Source: Uloborus plumipes (Eukaryota; Arthropoda; Arachnida; Araneae; Uloboridae). From it: 64,000 nucleotides of DNA. The DNA lies in contig JAXGGA010000456.1 of assembly GCA_038373865.1 (NCBI GenBank), positions 124,001 through 188,000 of the forward strand, in the 5' to 3' direction. The notes below the pieces were generated by a model. The model was not told where the DNA came from and did not search any database. It saw nothing but the letters and a program-made list of their open reading frames with translations. Positions 35,925-46,372 of the stretch are shown piece after piece. The translations under genes were made by a program, and so were the position numbers. The stretch's first letter is position 1; every line of letters starts with the position of its first letter.

Positions 35925-38140
35925 TGTGCATTGCTAAGGACTAATGCCCAAATTTCAATGGGGATTTTAGGAATTGATGAAATTTTTATAATGGGAAATT
36001 TACCCTTTTTTTAAATTCTAAGCCTGGTATTTGAACATGCGTCACATGAAATAACTTTTATTTTTAAGGAATAACGGACCAAGCCGGGCGATGCAAATAG
36101 TTTATTAATAAAATATTTTTGTTTGTCAATCAGTGAAAGACCTTTAGTCTACAAAAAACTAAAATTTCGCGAAATTACTGTTTTTTCTTAATGAAAGTAC
36201 AAATTATCTTAATTTAACTGGTAAAATGATTTGAAGTAAAATTACTGGTCCAAAGATAGAGGCTTACATCCACATGCATCCCTAATTATGGTTAATCTTT
36301 AGCTTCAGGAAAATTATGATAATTATATTAATAAGTAATGAAAGGAAGACCGCTTTCTAATAGATTTCACTATAGATGCATTTACAAACATAACTGCTTT
36401 TAGGATGACCATAATTTCAGCAATTTAAGGGGTTGTGTACTTAGGAATTGTTTTGCCTTAGTTTACAGGAAATGGAACTTGATTTCACATCATGTTCTGT
36501 AATTACATTTTCCGAACTTCGTTTTGGGATAAATTAGTTTTAGTACAGAACGGAGAAAAATGCCTATTTAAACAAAAATGCAGCTGTGATTAGATAAAAT
36601 GGTATTTAACGCAGATGCGTTGTTTGATGCGGAGGAATAAATTGCTTTTCCAAGCGAAAAAAGTTTTGAAACTATAATACTGTTAAGAGTTTATAAAACA
36701 AAGCAGGATTTAAGACAACTTTAAATGCGGAAAAAATCATTTTAGGAGGCAATTTCTCTTTTTTCCTTTTTTGCTCAATTATAATTTTTTTAATTTAAAG
36801 AGTATGAAGGCAAAGAAATTATTTCTAAAATAGATGTATTGCTTTGTATTATGAATAATTTTTTGAAGTTGTACTTTTATTTATCAAGAAATAAAATTAT
36901 AAGCTTACAATATCACCTCACTTTTGCAAGAATTCGCAGTTATCTCAATCAAGTTGTTCATTTCAAGTGCTGTTACCGCAAGCATCATTAAAAGTACAAT
37001 TCACAAATGAGGGTTTAAATTAGCTTAAAGAAAAAATAGTCGAAGATAAATATTGTGCCACAGAATACTAAAGCAAATACAGTTTCCGCTGAAAACATTT
37101 ATTCGATAAAATAATTTGACTCACTATTCACTCAAAAGAACCATTACCAGGATTATTCCATTAAGAGCCCATATTCCTATCACATTTCAGGAAGTGAAAA
37201 AAGTTGAAGTCCTTTAGGAAGGCCAAAACAAATAGTAAACGAAAAAAGCTACGTTCAAAGAAAAAAACTTTAATTACAAACCTTTGAAATATACCTAACG
37301 TGTAAAAATGTGTTTCAGAACGATTGTAGGATATTTTTTTTAGAAATTATACAAAAGAATAAAATTTTAAATATCGGATATTTTTCCGAAACAATACTAA
37401 AGAACTTCATGTTAAATAAACATTCTGGCTTCCTGATAAAAGATTTTGAGAGAGCCCAAAGTTTTGAAGCATTTAAAAACAGGAAAGGCAACATGGACTT
37501 CCGCCAACCAATTCAGAAAAATGCTGTTTTGAAAACACAACGTAGAAATAGCAGCTTCATCCCCGAAACGCAAACACTGGAGTTAGATTGAGAGTTTAAA
37601 AAAAAATAGTTTTCTAGATGAAAAGCACATGCATCTTTTTTTTTTTTTTTGTTTTAACAATATTATATCATACGAGCTTTCTCTTGCAAAAGAGATTTAA
37701 TCTATTAACTTGTTAAGAAAAAAAAAGAGAATTTTGCAGAAAATAGTAAGAGTAAAAAGAATTGAAAATAGAAAAAAAAAGTGTTCCCATGTATCCAGGA
37801 TGGGTGGAGAGAAAACGATTTGTCTTCTCGAGATGCAAAACGAGAGCGTATTCTGCCTATTTCAAATCTGTTATTTTAGATATTTATACACATTCTTTGC
37901 CTTTTGTTTGGAGCTATTTTATTGGACTTGTTTATTGGGGTTAAGGAATGAATTTTTCATGCATTTTATACAATATATGAGTGGCTTTTTAAAAGGTTTA
38001 GAAAAACGTGATGATTGTTATAAATATGAAAATAGTGTACGCACAATTTGTGTACAATAATTCCCTCATATTTGTTATTGCCATTAAGGCTTTTATTTCT
38101 GCCCGTGTATTCTGCACGTGTATTAAGATCTCCAAAAATA
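35925..38140. other. AT-rich non-coding stretch
   Basis: No gene recognised. Two moderately long plus-strand open frames lie here: 37310-37591 (93 codons) and 37710-38060 (116 codons, with a Lys/Arg-rich start and hydrophobic middle). Neither resembles a known family or shows codon or base composition unlike its surroundings. A T run lies at about 37638-37651. Confidence 0.5.
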
Positions 38141-38148
38141 CATTAAAG

Positions 38149-38902
38149 TATGGATGCATCGATTAATCAGCAGTACCGATTAATCGGTCATAATCGGCCA
38201 CTCTGCCGATTATTAATAATCCGTAAAATTGGGCCGATTAATCGGCCGAAAAATATTTTTCAAATATTATTCTTTAAAGTATACCTTCACTAAGAAACTT
38301 GATGAATATTTTATTAACAGCAATAGTAATTCTCACAGTTAATATAAAGTTTTTTTAAATTAATTCTAATACTTTAAATAAATATACATACACAATGTTG
38401 CAATATTTTTCATGTGGCGATAGTTTTCTCTTTAGAACAGTGTTTTTAGACAACCTCTAATTTTCAAAGTATAAAAGTATTGAATTAAATTGCTACTAAG
38501 TATTAAAAAATATGATTTAAAAGTACTCCAAAATTGGAGTGCTTACCACATATTACCCCTCCCCCTTTTTTTTAATTTTTATGTCCAATTAACATAACTA
38601 ACAATGTGTTAATTATATTATTGACAATAATATGAAAGTTGGTTCTAAGAAATTTGACAAGACATTGAAATTATTTTGTGAAAACTAGGAAAATGAAAAA
38701 AATAAATTCTCTCGGAGATAAATTACTTACTATTTCTAAACTTGGATTTGTTTCAGAGAGAAAAAAACAGTGATGGTAAAATTGGTAGTAGAAAAACAAT
38801 CATCCTTATCATTAATCGGCTCAGCCGATTAATCGGCCGATTATCAACAGCCGATTAATCGGTAATCGGTAATCGGCCAATTTGCTTATCGGTGCATCCC
38901 TA
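38149..38902. mobile_element. hAT-type MITE, 754 bp, perfect 8-bp target duplication
   Basis: The octamer CATTAAAG flanks both ends (38141-38148 and 38903-38910). The left end is TATGGATGCATCGATTAATC. The right end, read inward, is TAGGGATGCACCGATAAGCA. Ends of the TAGGGATGCACCGAT type with 8-bp duplications are characteristic of a widespread hAT subgroup. The perfect palindrome CCGATTAATCGG occurs four times, two near each end (38176, 38234, 38825 and 38851), with further partial copies. The 560-bp centre is AT-rich and non-coding. Confidence 0.93.
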
Positions 38903-38910
38903 CATTAAAG

Positions 38911-40586
38911 GCACCCAAACACAAATTTGTAAAATGCCAAGAATGAGTTTTAGGCTCAAATAATGCTCAAATTTACCAATGATCAAATTAAAAAGAACAG
39001 TGATAAAATGCCATAGTTAAGCTAAAATTTTTTAAAAAGCTTCAAAAACGACTGATCGTCGACTTTTACTTTTACTGAAAACATATCGCAAACGAAGAAT
39101 AAAAGGTGCACATTGTTTTACTATGTGATAATTTGATTCTAATGCAATTTATAAAGTTTCCCTTTCCTTCTCGGTCGCGATACTTCTAAAATGATAGATG
39201 TATCTCAAAATATATAGAAGAAATAAGTAACAACGACCAATTTTTTATTATTTTTCAGGAATTGTTATCTCAAATGCATATTCTCAAGATTATGGACTGC
39301 TCTAGAGCGTTTTCAATTTCCAAAAGCCACCACTCGTTTATAATATTTTTCACTTAATTTTATTTTCTTTCGATTTTATTAGCGCTTGAATTTTGTCTCG
39401 ATGCAATACAATTACACCCAATCATCTCATTTGTTTGAGTTTGATTCAATAATGTTAACATGTTTGACAAATAATACCAAAATAATTTTTTAATTTTTAA
39501 AACTTGAATATAGGACTTTTACCGAACAGTTTTATGTTTTGAAATAGTTCTTGTTTCTCCTCCGTAAACAGAAAAATTTTGATTGCTTATGCATCCTTTT
39601 TTCTATCATGTAGTAATGTTATTCTTGGTGAAAGTAGTAAATGAATAGTATTTTTTCGGTACAAGATAAAGAAAGAAAGTTGATGAGTATATGTTATGTT
39701 ATGTCAATTTTGCTTTTAATTTGCAAAAATTTGTTCCCCGAATAAAAGTTATCAATCAAATTTTCTCAGGATAGCGCAATAACTTACCAACTTTTTTTTT
39801 ATCATCACACATTTGCGAACATGAATATAAATTTTAAAACTAAAGCAATAGAGGATTATTAGTGCATATTGCCCAAAATGATATTAAAAAAAAAAAACAG
39901 TTATGCATGTCAGATTCGGCGATTGTCAAATTTTCAATCGAAACGCAAACATAAAATATTCAGACATAATAAAATCTTTTTCTAACTATAAAGAGCCCGA
40001 ATAATGAACCCCCCCCCCCCCAAAAAAAGGGTCCAATTCCTTTAAGAAGAGAGTATTAATAGTGATTTCACACAAATGCAAAAACAAAAAGAATACAATT
40101 AAGTAAAGTGAGCATAGAAATGTTTACAAACTAAAAATAAAAATATTTAAAGCGGAGAAGGAAGATATTGCAAAACATGATCGGGCAGATCCCTTCACTA
40201 ACAACCCGATGTTTTATGGATTCCTAATTCACTTTTCCATTCTAGCTACGTTTTTAATTCAAATCAATTTACAAAGGCAATGACATTATAGTGCATTATT
40301 TCTTAAAATTAATAACAAAGTCCTTTCTATGCAACTTAGTACAGTATACATTTGAGCAAGCTAGTATAACATTTAAATTAAAATGAGTTCAAAAGAATCA
40401 TCTTTAAGGTGGCAGAATTGGAAAGAGGTCAAAAACTGCACAAATACTGTTGCTCACATGCCTTGAGAGGCAGAAATTTACTAATGCATGCTATCTTCAC
40501 TACTTAGCTTTGTAATTTATAGCTAAACTTTGTACAGAATGGAATATACTTTCACTTTACGACCACCTGGGTAAACAATTGCAGTT
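38911..40586. other. AT-rich non-coding stretch
   Basis: No gene recognised. A run of about 12 C followed by 7 A lies at about 40010-40028. Confidence 0.5.
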
Positions 40587-40791
40587 TATTTGAAGTTAAA
40601 AATCAACGTAAATAAAGCACAAATAAGGTAGAAAGTACAGCAAATAGCTATTTCAAGGCTACAATGGAGTCCCTTCCTCAGTGCAAGAAGCTCAGCAAGC
40701 AACATGAAAGCCTTAAGAGAACTGAAATAGCTACTTGCTGTACTTTCTACCTTATTTGTGTTTTATTTACGTTGATTTTTAACTTCAAATA
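40587..40791. mobile_element. Foldback element with arms of about 75 bp
   Basis: The left arm begins TATTTGAAGTTAAAAATCAA. The right arm ends with its exact reverse complement, and pairing continues through CACAAATAAGGTAGAAAGTA and CAGCAA-TAGCTATTTCA with a few mismatches. The arms enclose about 50 bp (around TGGAGTCCCTTCCTCAGTGC). No target duplication is obvious. Probably a miniature foldback; a transcript would form a long stem-loop. Confidence 0.85.
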
Positions 40792-41604
40792 TAGTTCAGC
40801 ACAAAGCTAATTTGATCATTTTTCATTTAATTGCAGTTTCGTTTGATGAACTTATTCTGAATATTTCTTGAAAAATCTTCTACTTAAATTCTAGAAAACA
40901 TACTGCAGTTGAGCGTTAGAACCGATCAACTACCTCTCGGAATAACTGATTATGTAGTTATCATGACTCGTCTCGATAAACTACATAATCCGTTTTTAAT
41001 GCATCTATGTATCTTTTTTTTTTTTTTTTTTTTTTTTTTTACCGCGATATTAAAAAATATTCTATGATTCGAAGAAACACACTTTAGAGGTTTTTGTGTT
41101 TGAGGCTTCAGCGGACATTTTTTACATTATGAAACTCTTTTAATGAATTATAGTTATGTTAAGTTACAATTAAAAGACATGTAGGTTCAAATCTCAGTCT
41201 TTTTTATTATTGTGAAATCATTGCAGAAGATAAAGTACTAAATAACAAGAAAAATTTGCTACAAAGGCTGATAATCGTTTGAATTTATTAAATTCATTTT
41301 TGCATTATCTCTTTCTCTAGTTACTACCACTATTAGCATCAGCATAAAGTATATCTTTAAATGCATTTATATTTAAAATTACAATCTTCGTGACTCGTGG
41401 AAGAAACATTTCCTCAACTTAATTAAAACTATCCGTAAACTTTCACATAAATTAAAACATAATTTAAGGAATGTCATAGTCATTTGTTGATAGTAGTACC
41501 ATACATTTGACTGGGTATTTTAGCATGCAGTTTTTAGCATTGAATGCACTGCTCAAAAGCACTGTGCCAAAACTTAAAAATTCTTCTTTACTACTTTTCA
41601 GTTT
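40792..41604. other. Non-coding stretch with a 27-T run
   Basis: An uninterrupted T run lies at 41014-41040. Nothing else recognised. Confidence 0.55.
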
Positions 41605-41693
41605 TGGTTAAAGATATTTATCTAATTGTCACATCGAATGATTTACAGAAGAATTTTCTTTTCAGCCATTGACATGATGACATGATATCTAAG

Positions 41694-41773
<80 letters not shown>

Positions 41774-42744
41774 CAAAAAAACTCGTCCCCAAATATCAAT
41801 GTAATTTTAGTTATACTGATATACTGTTTGCTTGGGATTTCCTGACAGATAGTAAGTTGTGAAGTATTAGTTAGAAACACATGGGTTCTCTCGTTCTTGG
41901 AAGAAATGCGTCAAATACTACTTAAGGGACTGGAAATAATAAGTTAAAAAATACATTTAAAAAAAGCAAAAATACCTGTCCCCAAATACCATTGTCGTTT
42001 TATTTATATTGATATATTGTTTACTTGGGATTTCATGACAGATAGTAAGTTGTGAAGTATTAGTTAGAAACACATGGGTTCTCTCGTTCTTGAAAGAATT
42101 GCGTCAAACCCTACTTAAGGGACTGGCAATAAATGGGTGTTGCCGTCATTTGAAAGTGTGAATTTGCAGTGACTCTCCGATCTGACAAAGGACAAAAACT
42201 TGTTAAGGGATCACTTTTTGCAATTTATTCATATGCAAGCTGGCGTGCTCCCGAATAAATGCAATTCAAAATAAACTCCTCACGGACTCGTGCATGTTGT
42301 CCGGTTTGGTTAAAAATGTTTATCTAATTATCACATCGAAGGATTCACAATAGAATTTTCTTTTCAGCCATTGACGTAATATCTAAGTTAAAAAATACAT
42401 TCAAAAACAAGCAAAAATACCGGCCCCAAAATATCATTGTCATTTTATTCATATTGATGTATTGTTTACTTGGGATTTCTTGACAGATAGTAAGTTGTGA
42501 AGTATTAGTTAGAAACACATGGGTTTACTCGTTCCTGGAGGAAATGCGTCAAATACTACTTAAGGGACTGGCAATAAATGTGTATTGCCGTCGTTTGAAA
42601 GTGTGACTTTGCAGTGACTCTCCGATCTGACAAAGGACAAAAAATCGTTAAGGGATCACTTTTTGGCCTTTATTCATATGCAAGCTGGCGTGCTCCCGAA
42701 TAAATGCAATTCAAAATAAACTTCTCTCGCCCTCGCTCATGTTG
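41605..42744 (+). repeat. Tandem triplication of a 445-bp unit, first two copies partly deleted
   Basis: The complete unit is at about 42299-42744. Landmarks GACAGATAGTAAGTTGTGAA, GTATTAGTTAGAAACACATG and CTACTTAAGGGACTGG occur three times, starting near 41844, 42038 and 42483. The last two are 445 bp apart, the first two only 194 bp. The missing 251 bp is exactly the end of copy 1 plus the start of copy 2: copy 1 lacks the block from 'TTGCCGTC' to 'CATGTTGT', and copy 2 lacks the block from 'GGTTTGGTTAAA' to 'CAGCCATTGAC'. Copy 1 also carries a 73-bp AT run (41697-41769). Identity between copies is high, so the array is fairly young. No coding frame is evident. Confidence 0.9.
41697..41769. 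repeat. (AT)n microsatellite inside the tandem array
   Basis: About 73 bp of AT dinucleotide. It occupies the point where the other copies have AAAAAATACATT, so it arose or expanded after the triplication. Confidence 0.95.
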
Positions 42745-43055
42745 TTGTGGAGATAGGACCTCAGTGAAAGGCTCTGAAAATTCATTGGGCATGTATTTCC
42801 CCCAAAAGCTCCATTGCCAGAAAACATGTACCGCTTCCACGGAAAGAGATGGTTACCGTTGCCATGCCAACGAGCATCTCGGTTGCTATAGAAGCTCCCG
42901 CCGCATATGGGGTTTGGGAAGCGCCGGATCACACACGTGGAATGCGGCATTACAGGAGCTCTTGGCATTATGCCGCGGCCTTGACGTGGGATTCCTGAGG
43001 GGGAGGGGTTGCCATACGAATGCATTAGCTTGCTTTCTACATAGGGCCCTGGTCT
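42730..43055. promoter_or_regulatory. GC- and CpG-rich patch; possible promoter or exon, unproven
   Basis: About 325 bp with roughly half G+C and at least a dozen CpG sites, directly after the tandem array in otherwise AT-rich DNA. It contains GTTGCCATGCCAAC (42858-42871), one mismatch from the palindromic RFX/X-box core GTTGCCATGGCAAC, followed by CGGTTGCTATAG. Open frames run through it in three readings (42704-43057 +, 42711-43025 -, and a 77-codon plus frame from about 42767), as expected of any GC-rich piece. None resembles a protein I know. On the minus strand, CAACCCCTCCCCCTCAG looks like a splice acceptor. Promoter and exon readings are both inference. Confidence 0.3.
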
Positions 43056-43330
43056 AGGCTTCCATATAGCATAAAAAGGAAAAAAAATCCAGGATTTCCT
43101 CCTTATAAAAATTCAGTTTTTCGCTAGAGAGGGAATAGTGCGAAATTTTAAAAGTTGGGACATAAAACGATAAAATTACAAAAAACGGCCATGACAACGT
43201 AATGTATTAAAAAGGATACTTTCGAAACCATGTCATATTCATTAAAAATGGGGGGAGTTTTATTTGTATATGCTGCAGTAAAAATTTGCATGTTGATTTT
43301 TGAGTCTATGTAAGAATTTCATATGTATAT

Positions 43331-43940
43331 GGGTCATTCCGACGAAAATGGTACAAATCATGTCTGAAACTTTTTACTTAAGATTATCAATTTAAATAAC
43401 TTTCACCAACTAATCATTTTTTTATTGAGTTTCCATTTATTTGTGTATAATGAAGTGTAAATAACTAGTACATGACTCATTTATGAAAGGATTTTAGATA
43501 TTTTGATCACTTTGTTTAACAGAGTGGACATATAACAGAGTAGACGGACAATTCGAAACATAGAAAATCTAGGGGCATGGATAAATAATAGTATTTTCTG
43601 GGGAATTTTTTTCATTTGCGTAATAATCTTCAGAAATGGTGTCAGAAGCATCTTTTGTGCAGTGCAGTGTAATTTATTTTCATGTTACATTTAAGTTTAA
43701 TTTTAAATCACATTTAAAATTCTAGCAATTTGATGATTGGACACGTCATTTTCTCCTTCTTCTGAAAAAGACAATTTTTTTTTGTGTCATTTCTAAATGG
43801 ATTATACCTAATCAATTGATACTTCATGGCACACAATTAAATGGAGAACCAATAAAAAATACACTTAATGGGTGGTAGTTATTAAAATTGATTTAAAAAG
43901 TATTGGACATGATTTGTACCATTTTCGTCGGAATGACCCA
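43331..43940. mobile_element. 610-bp MITE with GGGTCATTCCGAC ends
   Basis: The inverted ends are perfect over about 36 bp including the flanking AT. The left starts GGGTCATTCCGACGAAAATG; the right is its reverse complement, ending in GGAATGACCC. ATAT lies immediately outside both ends, probably the target duplication. The interior is AT-rich without coding potential. The first ten bases resemble those of the element starting at 44151. Confidence 0.9.
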
Positions 43941-44150
43941 TATTGGAAAATTATCAAACAATTATAATAATAATTAATTGAGAAGAAATATAATATAATG
44001 ACTCACTTCAGTCATGATTCATGTGCTGGTAGAAGATAAAATGTATCTAGCTCCATTAAAAAGACATAGTATTACAGATATGAAAAAAAATGATTGATGC
44101 ATTTTTCTGCATACTACGAGAAGTATATGATAGAATTGTATTATACTTAT

Positions 44151-46120
44151 GGGCCATTCCATGAAAAGTGAAACCAATTGGTCGAAAATTCATATTGAAG
44201 TTATGTTGCTATGTTATACATCATTTTAAAGCTTAAGATGTATATTTTAAGAATCCTGCATTGTTTTTTTGGTGAGAGTTAGAATAATACTTGTTTTCTT
44301 AGTTGGAAGTACAATATTCACGAACTTGTAAAAATCAGAAAAAAGAACACATTTTCAAATGCATATTTCTCATCGAAAAATAAAAACAAAAATAACTACT
44401 TGTAGCACAATTTTAACTACTAAGACGGTACTATAATAATATGCATTCATTGATTTCTTTTGAATTGATCTAAATGGTGTCGTTGAAGTTTGAAAAAAAG
44501 AAGTTTGATGTTACGTCTGTAACAAAAAAGAAGCAAAAGTTGTCATTACGTCCTAAAAAATCAAAATTAAAAAAAACCCTTAATGGTCCTTTTGGCAAAT
44601 TCTTAGAGTATTGCCCACCATAGTTAAAAATATTGCAACTGATTTAGTTTTTAAATTAATGCTGTTACAGACGTAACATTTCGGATATAAAAAATGGCTC
44701 TATGTTGCGTCCGTAGCAAAAGTAAATTTCCAATTAAATAGGTAAAAAGCACAGGATGAGCAATTCATGTATATAGCATAATATGGTACGAGTACTAAAG
44801 TTTCTGGTATTCTGATTTTGAAATTTTTAATTATGTCGGCATGTAATTGAAATTTATTTCTTAAGATTAATAAAATACACATATGGTATAACTGATTATA
44901 ATTTATACCTCAACTGGCATTTTTTTGCTACGTCGCATGGAAAGGGAGCTGTGGATGGAGTTTGGGGTATGGTCAAGCACCAGGTTTGGCAGAGAGTATA
45001 AGATCTAGAACAGCATTTGTCAACGAGGCTCTTTCCTTTTTTCAGTGTGCAAACTCCATTGCAGAAAAAGTTAAAATCATTTATATGCCCCAGGAAAATG
45101 TTTTAAAGCTGACGCCAAAATTAGAAGAACGGTGGGCTAACATCGCGAATTTGCCAAAAGCCCGCGAAATGCATTGTTTTCGAACAGAATACGAAAATGC
45201 CGTTCGAATTTCGAGAACGTCGGACGAAAAAGGACACATTTTTTCATTCAAAAAAAAAATTATCAAAATTGACCAACTGTCACCAAGTAGGTTAAATTTT
45301 AGTTTGGTACTAGTATTCTGCATATGATCCAACATTTTCAATTTTTTAAGTTCTCCTAAGACCAATCACTGATTCCAAGGAGGAATTTACTTTTCCCGAT
45401 TTTTTTATGTAGCAGCCCCATTATGCATTAATTTTAAGAATACAAATAAATAAATTTGTGTGAAGGCCTTCTAAACTTTTCTTGTGTCAATCTTTCTTGG
45501 AAATAATTGTCTTAAGATGCATTAATTTATTGTTACACATTGACATATCGGCATATGCTCTCAACTCCCCTAGACTTACCCAAATTTTCTAAAACTGTTA
45601 CAGTATAACTTAAAATATTCAAAAAAGGTGTTAATTAATGCTACTGTATTGTTTTAGCACAAAAATCTTTGTTTATTCCTGCTTTACAATACTGTTTTCT
45701 GCTTTCAAATCAGAGAGGTTACGTCTGTAACACCACTTTGTTTCGTCCGTAACAAGTTTATGAATTTTTTTCACAAATTCGGCAGTCAAAATCCACACAA
45801 TCTTTATGGTTTTAGAAAGCTTGAAGTCTCTAGAACACGTATTAGAAAAAAAAAGTTCAAAATTTCCATATAATTCAGAGGAATATTGTAAGTTGTATGA
45901 CATAGTCGAGTTTTTGCTGTTTTGCGAATTACGTCTGTAACAGGCAGTTTTTAATTTCTGTATTTTTTTGTAATTAAGCAATCTGCACGCAAATTTAATG
46001 TAGCATAAACATCATCAAGTTACACTACAGGAAAAAAAATTGAAGACTTTCATCAGCCCAAACCAGAATTATTTGTGTTCAAAGTCTGCGATTGTTACGT
46101 CTGTAACGATGGAATTGCCC
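44151..46120 (+). mobile_element. 2-kb element, GGGCCATTCCATG ends, with eight GTTACGTCTGTAAC words
   Basis: The left end is GGGCCATTCCATG. The right end, read inward, is GGGCAATTCCATC. Both are flanked by TTAT (44147-44150 and 46121-46124), a likely 4-bp duplication. A 14-bp word GTTACGTCTGTAAC, exact or nearly so, occurs at 44510, 44544 (degenerate), 44664 (reversed), 44704, 45718, 45740, 45928 and 46094. The words cluster on both sides of a transposase-like remnant at about 44920-45270 and reach to within 13 bp of the right end. The element is decayed but structurally complete. Confidence 0.8.
44920..45273 (+). pseudogene. Transposase-like C-terminal remnant in the 44.15-kb element
   Basis: One frame reads FFATSHGKGAVDGVWGMVKH, QVWQRV and a stop. 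A shifted frame continues AFVNEALSFFQCANSIAEKV, KIIYMPQENVLKL, WANIANLPKAREMHCFR and TSDEKGHIFSF. The start corresponds to the pattern 'FFAT-HGKG-VDG-GG-VKR-V', which I know from C-terminal regions of several arthropod and cnidarian transposon proteins, where it follows the catalytic core. The upstream catalytic part is not recognisable. The two frames overlap around 44990-45010, so a two-base indel separates them. Superfamily not assigned. Confidence 0.6.
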
Positions 46121-46327
46121 TTATGTTAAATTCAAAATAGTTCGCATCAAGAAAAGAAATATCGATTATAAATGATACCAGATATGCTATCACTCCAGCT
46201 CTTACTTGGAATAAAACTAAAAATTAAAGGCCGAATTGCAAGTAATAAGCAGAAATATAATTCGAAAAATATCATCGCACTTCACAAATCCATTTTCAAA
46301 GTAGTTCTCAAGCTATCAGTAAATACT

Positions 46328-46372
46328 AAAAAAAAATAAATAAAAATAAATAAAAATAAATAAATAAATAAT
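46328..46372. repeat. (AAAT)n microsatellite
   Basis: About 45 bp of AAAT or AAAAAT units. Confidence 0.9.

Noticed and set aside
37310..38060. Two plus-strand open frames of 93 and 116 codons
   Set aside because: No recognisable domain, no composition shift and no clear splice context. Too short to call in AT-rich eukaryotic DNA.
41181..41205. B-box-like GGTTCAAATCTC followed by a T run
   Set aside because: No matching A-box or cloverleaf pairing in the upstream 80 bp, so not a tRNA gene.
41605..41685. TTTTCTTTTCAG splice-acceptor-like sites in tandem copies 1 and 3
   Set aside because: Pyrimidine-rich AG sites are frequent in AT-rich DNA, and no open frame follows in either copy.
42704..43057. 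117-codon (+), 104-codon (-) and 77-codon (+) frames in the GC-rich patch
   Set aside because: Several frames are open at once, as expected where stop codons are rare because of GC content. No known domain. Kept only as a composition anomaly.
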